From the NCBI RefSeq assembly GCF_014635885.1, contig NZ_BMDR01000003.1, forward strand, positions 1 to 64,000: DNA of 64,000 bases, read 5' to 3'. Shown piece after piece: positions 18,616-28,917 of the stretch. A program made the translations under genes and the position numbers. This stretch comes from Acinetobacter vivianii (GTDB lineage: Bacteria; Pseudomonadota; Gammaproteobacteria; Pseudomonadales; Moraxellaceae). Every line of letters starts with the position of its first letter. The first letter of the stretch is position 1. The notes beneath the pieces were generated by a model. The model was not told the origin of the DNA, did not search any database, and saw nothing but the letters and a program-made list of their open reading frames with translations.

Positions 18616-19974
18616 TTACAAAATAGCGCTAAGCAACAATGTAAAAGACAAACCAAGTACTGAAATAATCGTTTCCAGCACCGACCAAGTTTTAAGTGTC
18701 TGCCCAACCGTCATACCAAAATACTCTTTGATTAGCCAGAAACCTGCATCATTCACATGCGAGAAAATTAAAGAGCCAGAACCTGTCGCTAATACCAGAA
18801 GTTCAGGTCTAACCACCACACCAGCTGCCGCAGCAATCGGTGCAACAATACTACACGCCGTCGCCATAGCCACTGTAGCCGAGCCTGTTGCCAGACGTAT
18901 CAAAGCGGCGACAAACCACCCTAACAGTAAGGGTGAAAGATTTGCTTTTAAGGCAGTTGATACAATTTCATGGGAAATCCCACTATCTCTTAAAATACCA
19001 CCAAAACCGCCGCCTGCACCGACAATCAACAAAATACCAGCAATTGACGCTAGACATCCACCACAGAATTTTTCGATTTGCTCACGATTGAATCCTTGCA
19101 TGGAACCAAAGGTAATAAAGCTGACCAATACTGCAATCAGCAATGCAATATCAGAAGAACCAATGAAACGTAATAGCTCATTTGGAAAGGTTTTTGGAGC
19201 AAAGAAAATATCTGCCCAACTTCCGACCAGCATGAGTACAACGGGTAACATGATCGTAAACAGCGTAAGACCAAAGCTTGGTAATTCGCGAGTTCTGTCA
19301 TGATTTACTTCAACAAATTGTGTCGCCAATGGGTTGTTTTCAGGCAATTTGACATACTTGTTGATCCATAAAGCATATAACGGACCCGCAACAATGGCAG
19401 TCGGAACACCGACCAATAAACTGTACATAATTGTTTTGCCAATATCAGCATGATAGGCCTGAACCGCGAGTAAGGCAGCGGGATGTGGGGGAATTAAACC
19501 ATGCACCACCGATAGACCTGCGACCATGGGTAAGCCAACGACCAGTAATGATTTACCTGTCCGCTTAGCAATGTTGAATACGATTGGGATCAGTAGTACA
19601 AAACCGACTTCAAAAAAAACAGGAAGACCAACGATAAGTGCAATAAACATCATGGCCCAATGAATATACTTTTCACCAAACCATTCAATTAAAGTAATTG
19701 CAATTCGTTCTGCACCGCCCGACTCGGCCATCATCTTGCCGAGCATGGTGCCTAACGCAATCACAATTGCAAGGTGGCCCAAAGTGTTCCCAGTCCCCTT
19801 TTCATAGGATTTGACAATCCCGTCCATTGGCATACCAACGGCAAGACCTAAACCGAGAGAAACAATAATCAGAACTAAAAAGGGATAAATTCGAAACTTC
19901 GCAATCATAACCACTAAAGCAATAATCGCGATTACAGTGTAGATAAGCAACATGCCACCTTGAACCGTCTCCAT
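18616..19974 (-). CDS. Gluconate:H+ symporter, GntP family
   Basis: Inner-membrane permease of 452 residues with about twelve to fourteen hydrophobic helices. GntP-family hallmarks are visible: LGTMLGKMMAESGGAERIA (about 75-93), GLPVFFEVGFVLL, LIPPHPAALLAVQAY and SGSLIFSHVNDAGFW near the C-terminus. It supplies gluconate to the kinase downstream. The start ATG has AAGGAG ten bases upstream. A gap of 185 bp separates it from eda, which may hold a second promoter. Which Gnt subtype (GntT/GntU/GntP) is not decided. Confidence 0.93.
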   Translation of the reverse strand: METVQGGMLLIYTVIAIIALVVMIAKFRIYPFLVLIIVSLGLGLAVGMPMDGIVKSYEKGTGNTLGHLAIVIALGTMLGKMMAESGGAERIAITLIEWFGEKYIHWAMMFIALIVGLPVFFEVGFVLLIPIVFNIAKRTGKSLLVVGLPMVAGLSVVHGLIPPHPAALLAVQAYHADIGKTIMYSLLVGVPTAIVAGPLYALWINKYVKLPENNPLATQFVEVNHDRTRELPSFGLTLFTIMLPVVLMLVGSWADIFFAPKTFPNELLRFIGSSDIALLIAVLVSFITFGSMQGFNREQIEKFCGGCLASIAGILLIVGAGGGFGGILRDSGISHEIVSTALKANLSPLLLGWFVAALIRLATGSATVAMATACSIVAPIAAAAGVVVRPELLVLATGSGSLIFSHVNDAGFWLIKEYFGMTVGQTLKTWSVLETIISVLGLSFTLLLSAIL

Positions 19975-20159
19975 GTAAAACTTCTCCTTGGAGTAATACT
20001 ATTTAGGCACCAACCTAAACAAAGGTCTTCAATCAAAGTAATCCTACTGTTGAGACACTAATTTTTTATATTTAGATATGACCAGCGTTCACTGGCCATA
20101 ACGACACGACATCTAAAGCGCATAAAATGCACTTCATTTTTTATAAATTTTGACTACAT

Positions 20160-20789
20160 TTACAAAGCTTTTAACTGGCTCGCAATTTGTGCCAAGCGAG
20201 TAATTTCAGCCCAGTCCTGAGACGCGACCACCGCTTTAGGTGTTAACCATGAACCACCGACGCACACGACATTAGGTTGTTTTAAGAAATCTGGTGCTGA
20301 CTCAGCCGTGATTCCACCCGTTGGACAAAAACGTAAGTTTGGAAATGGACCATAAAAGGCTTTTAGCATTTCAACACCGCCAGCCTGTTGAGCTGGAAAG
20401 AACTTCACGATGTCATAGCCCAATTCAATTGCCTGAATCAGATCACTTGGTGTCATCACACCCGGCAATAGAGGTAAGCCAGCATCTTGTGCAGCCAAAT
20501 GCAGATCTTTAGTTAAACCCGGAGATACACCAAATTGAGCACCAGCTTTTTTAGCTTGAGCACAATGTTCTGGTTTGGTAATGGTACCGACACCCACTAC
20601 AATGTCATCAGCCAATTGACTCGCACGCTCAATCGCAGCCAGTCCCGCAGTGGTACGTAAGGTAATCTCAAGAACTTTTACACCACCCGCATGTAACGCG
20701 CGTGATACATCTTCACCTTGCTCGGCAGAATCAAATGCCAATACAGGAATGACTGGACCTAATTTGACGATATCTTCAATTTTAATCAT
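20160..20789 (-). CDS. eda: KDPG/KHG aldolase Eda
   Basis: Cleaves 2-keto-3-deoxy-6-phosphogluconate to pyruvate and glyceraldehyde 3-phosphate, the last Entner-Doudoroff step. 209 residues with LEITLRTTAG (catalytic Glu), VGVGTI, and the Schiff-base lysine in DIVKFFPAQQAGG (about 133). The FCPTGGIT phosphate-binding loop is also present. It starts 20 bases after edd with AAGGAA upstream, so the two are translationally close. Cytoplasmic trimer in known relatives. Confidence 0.96.
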   Translation of the reverse strand: MIKIEDIVKLGPVIPVLAFDSAEQGEDVSRALHAGGVKVLEITLRTTAGLAAIERASQLADDIVVGVGTITKPEHCAQAKKAGAQFGVSPGLTKDLHLAAQDAGLPLLPGVMTPSDLIQAIELGYDIVKFFPAQQAGGVEMLKAFYGPFPNLRFCPTGGITAESAPDFLKQPNVVCVGGSWLTPKAVVASQDWAEITRLAQIASQLKAL

Positions 20790-20809
20790 TATTTTTCAGT
20801 TCCTTTGAT

Positions 20810-22663
20810 TCAAATCTGCTCTGGCGAATTTTCACCAACTAATGCACCAAACACAGATGCACCATGTTCAGCTGGCGCAGCAGCAGCACGGAAAACACCA
20901 AATAATTCACGGCCAAAGCCAACTTCGTTTTCAGCCTGATGCTCTGGCTGCGCAACAGGTCGTGCTTGCCATACATCGTTATCTATTTCAACATCGAGTA
21001 CGCCTGCCTCAGCATCAATAATCAACATGTCCCCAGTTTGAACTTTAGCAATCGGTCCATTTAACAAAGCTTCTGGAGATAAATGAATTACCGCAGGAAC
21101 TTTGCCTGAGGCACCAGACATACGCCCATCCGTCACTAAAGCAACATGGAAACCTTGATCTTGTAAAACACCCAGCACTGGCGTCAGACGATGCAATTCA
21201 GGCATACCGTTGGCACGGGCACCTTGAAAACGAACAACTGCAATAAAGTCCCGATGCAACTCACCACGATCAAACGCAGCTTGCACAGCTTCTTGAGAAT
21301 CAAACACAATTGCGGGAGCTTTAACTTTACGATGTTCAGGTGCAACAGCAGAAATCTTGATGACACCACGACCAAGGCGACCTTGCATTAAACGCAAGCC
21401 ACCATCTGGTTGAAACGGGGCGTCAATGCTACGAAGGACTTTATCATCAAGACTTTGAACCACACCGTCAACCCAAATGAGTTTAGCGTCAATTAATTTA
21501 GGTTCTTTTGTATAATGTTGTAAGCCTTTACCAGCAACTGTCGTTACATCGTTATGTAATAAACCAGCCTCGAGTAAGTTACGAATAAGGAATGCTACTC
21601 CACCCGCAGCTTGGAAATGGTTTACATCGGCTTTACCATTTGGATAGATTTTTGCGAGTAGCGGAACAACAGCAGACAACTCATCAAAGTCATCCCAATC
21701 AATCAAAATGCCAGCCGCACGTGCAATTGCAATAAGGTGTAACGTGTGATTGGTTGAACCGCCTGTAGCAAGCAATGCGACGATGCCATTAATAATGGCT
21801 TTTTCATCAACAACATGACCAATTGGTGTGTAGTTACCTCGCTCTGCAGTTAAGTCAAGAACACGCTTAGCAGCTTCAGCGGTCAGTGCATCACGTAATG
21901 GTGTATGAGGGTGAACAAATGCGGCGCTCGGCAAATGCAAACCCATCACTTCCATTAGCATCTGGTTACTGTTTGCAGTACCGTAGAATGTACATGTCCC
22001 CTGACCATGATAGGCCGCTGATTCGGCTTCAAGCAAAGCATCGCGACCCACTTGGCCTGTAGCAAATTGCTGACGGATTTTGGCTTTATCATCATTCGAT
22101 AACCCACTACTCATCGGACCAGCAGGAACAAAAATAGTCGGTAGATAACCAAATTGTAAGGCACCAATCAGTAAGCCTGGCACGATCTTATCGCACACCC
22201 CGAGACACAATGCCGCATCGAACATGTTATGCGAAAGTGCAATCGCGGTACTCATCGCAATTGTTTCACGTGAAAACAATGACAATTCCATACCGGCATT
22301 ACCTTGAGTAATACCATCACACATTGCTGGTACACCCCCAGCAAACTGTGCCACACCACCATTTTCACCAGCGGCTGTTTTTATAATGTCTGGAAACGTT
22401 TTGTAAGGGGCATGTGCCGAAAGCATTTCATTATATGAAGACACAATACCAATATTGGGTTCACGTCCAACTTTAATAATTAATTTTTCATTATCTTCCA
22501 TGCTGGCAAAGCCATGCGCTAGGTTGGCACACGAAAGCGCGCCACGAGCAGGAAATTTACCTTGGGCATGTTCAATACGTTGTAAATATGCAGAACGCGT
22601 TTTTTGGCTACGCGCAATTACTCGTTCGGTAACTTTTGCCAATATTGGGTTGGGCAAGTCCAT
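20810..22663 (-). CDS. edd: Phosphogluconate dehydratase Edd
   Basis: Iron-sulfur dehydratase of the IlvD/Edd family that converts 6-phosphogluconate to KDPG. 617 residues from the chosen ATG; relatives have about 603-608. Family blocks include [49 protein letters not shown] (cluster cysteines), [11 protein letters not shown] and [20 protein letters not shown] stands eight bases before 22663; the frame stays open 38 codons further upstream, but that part is unlike Edd. First gene of the edd-eda-permease-gntK cluster; a regulator such as GntR or HexR is not in the window. Confidence 0.96.
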   Translation of the reverse strand: MDLPNPILAKVTERVIARSQKTRSAYLQRIEHAQGKFPARGALSCANLAHGFASMEDNEKLIIKVGREPNIGIVSSYNEMLSAHAPYKTFPDIIKTAAGENGGVAQFAGGVPAMCDGITQGNAGMELSLFSRETIAMSTAIALSHNMFDAALCLGVCDKIVPGLLIGALQFGYLPTIFVPAGPMSSGLSNDDKAKIRQQFATGQVGRDALLEAESAAYHGQGTCTFYGTANSNQMLMEVMGLHLPSAAFVHPHTPLRDALTAEAAKRVLDLTAERGNYTPIGHVVDEKAIINGIVALLATGGSTNHTLHLIAIARAAGILIDWDDFDELSAVVPLLAKIYPNGKADVNHFQAAGGVAFLIRNLLEAGLLHNDVTTVAGKGLQHYTKEPKLIDAKLIWVDGVVQSLDDKVLRSIDAPFQPDGGLRLMQGRLGRGVIKISAVAPEHRKVKAPAIVFDSQEAVQAAFDRGELHRDFIAVVRFQGARANGMPELHRLTPVLGVLQDQGFHVALVTDGRMSGASGKVPAVIHLSPEALLNGPIAKVQTGDMLIIDAEAGVLDVEIDNDVWQARPVAQPEHQAENEVGFGRELFGVFRAAAAPAEHGASVFGALVGENSPEQI

Positions 22664-23406
22664 GCTGGACGCTCCTGTACAACTGGATAAGCTGGAAAAT
22701 AAATGCAACAGATGATCGACATCCTGATCACCTGTTAAAGGATGTACAATAGTATTAATGCAAAAAGCGACATGCAAGCCCTCAGCAATGCAACAAACTT
22801 GTACAAAATAACAGCGTGAATATTTTTTATCGCTTCATTCCCTTCACAGAAATGGTTTTACTTTTGTTAATATAAATTGATCCATCAGAATAAATAAATA
22901 TGAGAAAATTCTATTATTTTCAAAGCAATAAAATATATTTATAAATGTAGAATCATCTCTACTTTCAGTGCAATTTTATATTAAAAATATTTATCATTTA
23001 TTGTTTAAACCTATATAACAGTGGCAAAGGTTGAACTTCATTTACGTATATTATTTGTAATATATTTTTCAAACTAATATAAGAGACATCATTTATTATT
23101 TAAGAAACACTTCCACTTAATACTTGAATTTTACACTGAATAGTCATCTGTTCTTTATAAAGATATAGAAGAATCTGATTGCATCATCTACAAAAAAGCC
23201 GCATATCATGTTTAAACTTTAGACTAAAAAGTTTAGGTGTTATAAAGAAAGGGTTGTCAGATAGTGCTTAAGTCTAATGGGCTAAAGTCTATCTTCGCCA
23301 ATACGACGTCCCATGTTAAAACATGGCGCTTGATTCCACTGCCTCATGCGTTGCAGCAAGATTAAAGTGTTGATCATAAAATTTAAAATCTGTTAGGTGT
23401 TCAAAC
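22664..23406. other. Long AT-rich region between edd and ackA
   Basis: 743 bp without a gene, holding the divergent promoters for the Entner-Doudoroff cluster and ackA-pta. Two weak palindromes stand out: TAAACTTT (23213-23220) with AAAGTTTA (23228-23235), and CCATGT-TAAA-ACATGG (23311-23326) just upstream of ackA. These may be operators or small hairpins; no small RNA can be supported. Confidence 0.4.
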
Positions 23407-24582
23407 GTGGCTATATCTGTATTAGTAATTAACTGTGGTTCATCATCAATCAAATACGCGCTCATCTCGGAACGCCGTGAAGATCGTATTTATGGTTTGG
23501 CAGAAAATCTGGGCGCAGCAGATGCCCGTATTAAAGGGGTCACACTGGGCGGTGAACCATTAGAACTTTCAATTCCTTATGCAGATCACGCCAAAGCACT
23601 GGAAACCTTATTGGCACGTTTAGCCAACTATAACCCGCAAGCCATTGGTCACCGCGTAGTGCACGGCGGCAATATCACCAAAGCAGAATTGTTAACACCT
23701 GAACTGGTACAACGTATCGAAGCTGCGACTCCTCTTGCTCCTTTACACAATCCAGCACATTTAATTGGGATTGAAGCCACCATGCGCTTATTCCCGCAAC
23801 TGCCACAGGTTGCTGTTTTTGATACCGCATTCCATCAGACCATGCCTGAACACGCTTATCGCTATGCACTGCCACAGTATTTGTACACCGAACATCAAGT
23901 GCGTCGTTATGGCTTCCATGGCACTAGCCATGCCTACGTGACAGAACGTGCCAGCGAACTGGCGGGTAGCAAGAATCAAGGTGGCTGGCTGAGTGCCCAT
24001 TTAGGTAATGGTAGTTCAACCTGTGCCGTCTGGAATGGTCATAGTGTCGATACCTCGATGGGCATGACCCCGCTTGAAGGTGTGGTGATGGGTACCCGTA
24101 GCGGTGATGTCGATCCGAGTCTTCACCTGTTCCTTGCCAGCAATCTCGGCTGGGATATCCAGAAAATTGACAGTATGCTAAACAAAGAAAGCGGCTTACT
24201 GGGCCTGTCTGGCTTATCCAATGACATGCGTACCTTGGTGGAAGCCTCTGAAAATGGACATGAAGATGCAACGCTTGCGATTGAAGTATTCTGCTATCGT
24301 CTAGCCAAATCTTTATCAGCTTTAAGTTGTGGTTTACCACGTCTGGATGGTTTAGTCTTCACGGGTGGTATTGGCGAAAACTCAGCCTATGTCCGTGAAA
24401 AAACATTGGGCTATTTATCTCACTTTGGTTTGCAATTTAGCAAAGAGAAAAATGATGCTTTAGCACGCGGTAGCGAAGGCCGTATTGATAATAGCACGGG
24501 TCCACAAATCTGGGTCATTCCAACTGATGAAGAAGGCCGTATTGCCAAAGAAACCCGTCAGGTGATTGAGCCAACTGCTTAA
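23407..24582 (+). CDS. ackA: Acetate kinase AckA
   Basis: Reversible transfer of phosphate between ATP/acetate and acetyl phosphate. 391 residues starting at GTG with AGGTG seven bases before. ASKHA-fold motifs: [11 protein letters not shown] at the N-terminus, GHRVVHGG (about 81), [28 protein letters not shown], the [11 protein letters not shown] and [10 protein letters not shown] blocks and FTGGIGENS. Forms an operon with pta 34 bp downstream. Together they interconvert acetyl-CoA and acetate and set acetyl-phosphate levels. Confidence 0.97.
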   Translation: MAISVLVINCGSSSIKYALISERREDRIYGLAENLGAADARIKGVTLGGEPLELSIPYADHAKALETLLARLANYNPQAIGHRVVHGGNITKAELLTPELVQRIEAATPLAPLHNPAHLIGIEATMRLFPQLPQVAVFDTAFHQTMPEHAYRYALPQYLYTEHQVRRYGFHGTSHAYVTERASELAGSKNQGGWLSAHLGNGSSTCAVWNGHSVDTSMGMTPLEGVVMGTRSGDVDPSLHLFLASNLGWDIQKIDSMLNKESGLLGLSGLSNDMRTLVEASENGHEDATLAIEVFCYRLAKSLSALSCGLPRLDGLVFTGGIGENSAYVREKTLGYLSHFGLQFSKEKNDALARGSEGRIDNSTGPQIWVIPTDEEGRIAKETRQVIEPTA

Positions 24583-24616
24583 TTTATTCAAAATATAAAA
24601 TAGTGATAAGGTCATT

Positions 24617-26752
24617 ATGAATACAATTTTACTCATCCCAACGGGGGAAGGTGTTGGTTTAACATCTGCTTGTCTAGGCATGATCTATGCGCTGGACTGT
24701 AAAGGGATCAATGCGGGTTTCCTAAAACCATTTTCTCAGATTGCAGATGCACCTGTCGATCGCACCACCACCCTTTACCACCATCTATTTCAACACCCTT
24801 CCGTTGAACCGATTAGCTATGAAAAGCTGACCCAGCTGATTGCCTTGGGTGAAACCGATGAATTACTGGAAGAAGCAGTAGCACTCCATCGCCAGATTGC
24901 CGCCAATCATGATGTGATCATTGTTGAAGGCTTAGTGCCGAATGGACAAGATCATTTTGCCAGTGAAATCAATGCAGCACTCGCGCAAGCACTGGATGCT
25001 CAAGTGGTTCTGGTCAGTACCGCTGATCTGGCAGATCCTCGTAAAACGGCGGAAAAAGTCGATGCACATTTACGTCAGTTTGGCGGCGCAGCATCGGCGC
25101 GTACTACAGGCGTGCTGTTCATGCGCACCAAGGGTCTTCCAGAAGGCACCGCAGAAATTCCAGTTACGCTTGATCCAAGTTTACGCCTAGACCAGCATAT
25201 CGAAGCCTTTGCTCTGGAACTGCAACGTTATAATCGTTATATGGGCACAAATGACCTACCGATTATTGGACTGGTGCCATTCAGTAATATTCTGAGTGTG
25301 CCGCGTAGTCTGGATATTGCCCCAGTCATTAAAGGAACCTGGTTGCATCAAGGTGAAGCCAAACAACGCCGAATTTTACATACCAGTTTAATTGCTTCGA
25401 ACATCGAATCCGAGCTACATAAGTTTGTTGCAGGCGAACTGATTATTAGTGCCTCACAACGGACTGATGCACTTCTGGCTGCTAGTCTTGCCAGTAGTAA
25501 TGGCACGCCGTTAGCAGGTCTGGTCTTGACCGAACAGGCTGCGCCCGCAGACAACGTTTTAGAATTTTGCCAAAGCGCGATTAAACAAGGTTTACCCATC
25601 TTACATACGCCGTTAGATACGTTGGAAACGGCGCAACTATTACATCGTTTTGGTAATGAAATTCCAATTGATGATACTGAGCGTGCCGAGCAAGTGACAC
25701 GTTTTGTTTCCAGCCATATTGATAATAACTGGCTTGATCAACATACGCAGAATAACCTGCACCCTCGCCTGTCACCTTCAGCTTTCCGCTATGAACTGGT
25801 ACAAAAATCGATTTCAGCCAAAAAACGAATTGTATTACCAGAAGGTGATGAACCACGTACCGTACAGGCCGCAGTGATTTGTCAGACGCGTGGTATTGCG
25901 CAATGTGTCTTATTGGCAAAACCAGAATCAGTGGCGGAAGTAGCGAAGGCACGTGGCATCCAACTGCCAAATGACTTAGAAATTATTGATCCGGATACGA
26001 TTCGTGATCAATACATTGAGCCGATGGTTGAGCTGCGTAAAGGCAAGCTCGATGCCTTACAAGCCAAAGCACAACTGCAAGATACTGTGGTACTTGGCAC
26101 CATGATGCTGGCTCTGGATCAAGTTGATGGTCTGGTTTCAGGCGCGATTCATACCACTGCCAATACGGTACGCCCTGCATTTCAGTTGATTAAAACTGCA
26201 CCGAACTATTCGCTGGTGTCATCGATCTTCTTCATGTTGTTGCCTGATGAAGTCTATGTGTATGGCGACTGCGCGATTAATCCTGATCCAAATGCCGAAC
26301 AGCTTGCTGAAATTGCGATTCAGTCCGCTGATTCAGCCAAAGCCTTTGGTCTCGATCCGCGTATTGCCATGATCAGCTATTCAACAGGAACGTCAGGCAC
26401 AGGTGCAGATGTCGAGAAAGTGGCTGAAGCAACTAAAATTGCACAACAGCGCCGCCCAGATTTATTGATCGATGGGCCATTGCAATACGATGCCGCTTCA
26501 GTTGAAAGCGTGGGTCGCCAAAAAGCGCCTGATTCTCAAGTTGCTGGTCGTGCCAATGTCTTTATCTTCCCAGATTTAAATACAGGGAATACCACTTATA
26601 AAGCAGTGCAACGTGCGGCAAATGTCGTCAGCGTTGGCCCAATGCTACAAGGCTTAAACAAGCCTGTGAATGACTTGTCTCGTGGCGCATTGGTGGATGA
26701 TATTGTGTTTACCATTGCATTAACGGCAATTCAGGCTAAGCAACAAGATTAA
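24617..26752 (+). CDS. pta: Phosphate acetyltransferase Pta (long form)
   Basis: Converts acetyl-CoA and phosphate to acetyl phosphate. 711 residues in three parts: N-terminal P-loop-like domain (about 1-220, degenerate IPTGEGVGLTS loop), DRTGG regulatory domain (about 225-340), and the C-terminal catalytic PTA domain (about 390-711) with LPEGDEPRTVQAA, GAIHTTANTVRPA, FPDLNTGNTTYKAVQRA and GLNKPVNDLSRG. Length and domain order equal those of E. coli Pta. Acts with AckA encoded upstream. Confidence 0.97.
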   Translation: MNTILLIPTGEGVGLTSACLGMIYALDCKGINAGFLKPFSQIADAPVDRTTTLYHHLFQHPSVEPISYEKLTQLIALGETDELLEEAVALHRQIAANHDVIIVEGLVPNGQDHFASEINAALAQALDAQVVLVSTADLADPRKTAEKVDAHLRQFGGAASARTTGVLFMRTKGLPEGTAEIPVTLDPSLRLDQHIEAFALELQRYNRYMGTNDLPIIGLVPFSNILSVPRSLDIAPVIKGTWLHQGEAKQRRILHTSLIASNIESELHKFVAGELIISASQRTDALLAASLASSNGTPLAGLVLTEQAAPADNVLEFCQSAIKQGLPILHTPLDTLETAQLLHRFGNEIPIDDTERAEQVTRFVSSHIDNNWLDQHTQNNLHPRLSPSAFRYELVQKSISAKKRIVLPEGDEPRTVQAAVICQTRGIAQCVLLAKPESVAEVAKARGIQLPNDLEIIDPDTIRDQYIEPMVELRKGKLDALQAKAQLQDTVVLGTMMLALDQVDGLVSGAIHTTANTVRPAFQLIKTAPNYSLVSSIFFMLLPDEVYVYGDCAINPDPNAEQLAEIAIQSADSAKAFGLDPRIAMISYSTGTSGTGADVEKVAEATKIAQQRRPDLLIDGPLQYDAASVESVGRQKAPDSQVAGRANVFIFPDLNTGNTTYKAVQRAANVVSVGPMLQGLNKPVNDLSRGALVDDIVFTIALTAIQAKQQD

Positions 26753-26774
26753 ATCTACGATTCAATCGAAATTT

Positions 26775-26806
26775 AAAAAGCCATCTAAAGTTAGATGGCT
26801 TTTTTA
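26775..26806. terminator. Bidirectional terminator between pta and the EamA gene
   Basis: Stem AAAAAGCCATCTAA/TTAGATGGCTTTTT around a two-base centre, with A and T tracts; genes converge on it. Confidence 0.92.
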
Positions 26807-26821
26807 GGTAAATGCTTTGAC

Positions 26822-27727
26822 TTAAGCACGTTTTGAAACCCCAATTCTTTTTAACTGCGGCCCTTTTACAAAGAAAATTGCATTGCCACATAGAATTAAA
26901 ATTACCCCAATCACCGCATTCATTTGCCAGTGATAACCTTCCCATATCGTTGAAATCACTAAAGCAACCAAAGGAAACAGTAAAGTACTATACGCTGCCT
27001 TCCCTGCCCCAATACGCCCCACCAGAAAGAAATATGCAGTAAATCCAATCACCGAACCGAAGATTGCCAAATAGAGCAAGGCACTCACGGCGCTGAATGG
27101 CATACTCGGGAAAAAGTTGTCCTGCTTAAACCACGAGATCACAGCCATCAATAATGAACCATACAACATGCCATAGGCGTTAGTAGTAAAAATATCCAAC
27201 CCATGTTTCTGATGGCGAGCACTGATCATATTCCCCAGAGAGAAGCCATAAGTGCCTAAAATACACAGCCCGATACCCATCAAGGTATTGCGATTTAAAG
27301 TAGTGCCCACCACGTCATGCCAGAATAAAGCAACAATTCCCAACACACCGAGTAAAGCAGCAGGATAAAACCGCGTAGACACCTGCTGAGAGAAAAACAA
27401 TCTGGCATTGATGGTATTGAAAATCACGGCCATAGAAAAAATGACCGCTTCTAAACCACTACTAATATATTGCACCGCATAGTAAAAACAGACGAAGTTA
27501 AATCCAAAAATACAGCACGCCTGTAACATACAGAATAAGTGATCTTTCGGCGCCAGCTTTTGCAATTTTCGGCTAATTACAACGAAAACAAATAAGACCA
27601 GTGCCGCGATAAAGAAACGCCAGAACACCGCAACATTGGCGGAAATTCCACTTTGTTGTTGCAGCGTAATCGCAATCCATGTGGTTCCCCAGATCACTAC
27701 CACCAAAGCATATAACAGCGCATTCAT
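26822..27727 (-). CDS. EamA/DMT-family transporter
   Basis: Inner-membrane protein of about 301 residues with ten predicted helices and the two-fold EamA repeat; VVIWGTTWIA in helix 1 and the GFTAYFFLVGRIGAGKAA stretch in the second half are typical. Members export amino acids or other metabolites; the substrate is unknown. The ATG at 27727 gives a normal N-terminus; a GTG 24 bases earlier is possible, and neither has a good ribosome site. It is transcribed away from an AraC regulator, which probably controls it. Confidence 0.85.
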   Translation of the reverse strand: MNALLYALVVVIWGTTWIAITLQQQSGISANVAVFWRFFIAALVLFVFVVISRKLQKLAPKDHLFCMLQACCIFGFNFVCFYYAVQYISSGLEAVIFSMAVIFNTINARLFFSQQVSTRFYPAALLGVLGIVALFWHDVVGTTLNRNTLMGIGLCILGTYGFSLGNMISARHQKHGLDIFTTNAYGMLYGSLLMAVISWFKQDNFFPSMPFSAVSALLYLAIFGSVIGFTAYFFLVGRIGAGKAAYSTLLFPLVALVISTIWEGYHWQMNAVIGVILILCGNAIFFVKGPQLKRIGVSKRA

Positions 27728-27910
27728 CTCTTTTAAACCAAACTTAATCACAACGAATACTATTTTGCGAGATTTGATGACTTGAGTTCTTGCACAATCT
27801 TGCGGTGATTATCATAGAGTTGCGTTTTTCTATAGGCTTTTTGACCAGATGACAAAACTGGCTGAAAGTTCTACACTAAACTGGATCATATTTGGCCCTG
27901 CGTATAGAAG

Positions 27911-28771
27911 ATGAAATATCAGATTCTAGATCAATTACAGCAATATAAAGCGCAATTGCTCGACTCGGTAGAACTGGGTTCGGGTATGCAGTTGGCCATG
28001 TGGCAAAATAATCAGGATCGTGTCAGTGTCTGTAGTAATCACCACACTTTGAGTATGTATATTCAAGGGGGTTATGAAAGCTACCAAAAGACACCACAGG
28101 GCTGGCACAATGGTGGCGGGCCAGATCGTATGTGCCTAATGCCACAGGATTTTGAATCGACTTGGGATCTACGTGATCCACTCACCTTTGTACATCTGTA
28201 CTACACTGAACAGCACTTGCAACGGGTGGCTGAACAAGTCTGGGATCGTGAACCTAGCCAGATCATTTTAAATCCGCAGATTTTTGTAGGCGATGCACAA
28301 ATTTCCATGATCTATCGGCATTTTTTACTCAATGGCGCATGGCAAAACCGCGAAAATCACTTGCAGATGAGCACCGCCACTACGCTGCTACTCAATCACC
28401 TGATCAAGAATTATAGCCATGCTCAATGGCAAGCACCCGAGGTTAAAGGTGGACTCTCCCCTTATGTGCTTAAGCAGTTATTGGAATGGATTGATCAACA
28501 TTTACATTTGAGTTTGACCTTGTCTGATCTGGCTCAGCAAGCGCAACTCAGCGAGTATCATTTTGCCCATATGTTCAAACAATCCATGCACATGCCACCG
28601 CATCAGTATGTCATGCAGCGCCGTCTTGAACTGGCACATCAGGCACTCGAACTCACCACAGCCAATTTGACAGACATTGCGGCTCAATATGGTTTTAGTT
28701 CCAGTAGCCATTTTAGTCATCGCTTTAAGAAACAGTTTGGCTATTCGCCATCTCAAATCAGAAAAAACTAA
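27911..28771 (+). CDS. AraC-family transcriptional regulator
   Basis: 286 residues: an N-terminal sensing part (1-185, aromatic-rich, cupin-like) and a C-terminal AraC DNA-binding domain with two helix-turn-helix motifs (LSDLAQQAQLSEYHFAHMF at about 219 and LTDIAAQYGFSSSSHFSHRF at about 262). The divergent EamA transporter 183 bp away is its likely target. In the shared region AAACTGG occurs twice on the plus strand (27855 and 27878, 23 bp apart), a possible pair of half-sites. Inducer unknown. Confidence 0.88.
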   Translation: MKYQILDQLQQYKAQLLDSVELGSGMQLAMWQNNQDRVSVCSNHHTLSMYIQGGYESYQKTPQGWHNGGGPDRMCLMPQDFESTWDLRDPLTFVHLYYTEQHLQRVAEQVWDREPSQIILNPQIFVGDAQISMIYRHFLLNGAWQNRENHLQMSTATTLLLNHLIKNYSHAQWQAPEVKGGLSPYVLKQLLEWIDQHLHLSLTLSDLAQQAQLSEYHFAHMFKQSMHMPPHQYVMQRRLELAHQALELTTANLTDIAAQYGFSSSSHFSHRFKKQFGYSPSQIRKN

Positions 28772-28917
28772 AACACAAGATTTATCCTGATGCATGTTTG
28801 ATGATCAGTCTCATTGTTTAGACCTTTCGCCAAATCTGAGCTAAAACTCCCACAATCATTCCTTTTTGTCATATAATTTAGCCCGCCAGCTAATCGCCCG
28901 CTCAAGAGAAATTTGAT

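Noticed and set aside
18728..19303. 191-codon plus-strand frame inside the gluconate permease gene
   Set aside because: Antisense to a well-matched GntP-family gene; composition (Ala/Pro/Thr/Lys-rich) is typical of a shadow frame.
22664..22777. N-terminal extension of Edd by 38 codons
   Set aside because: The ATG at 22663 has AGGAG at eight bases and gives the family length; the extension is not Edd-like.
23924..24340. 138-codon minus-strand frame inside ackA
   Set aside because: Antisense to conserved acetate kinase motifs; Cys/His/Arg-rich shadow translation.
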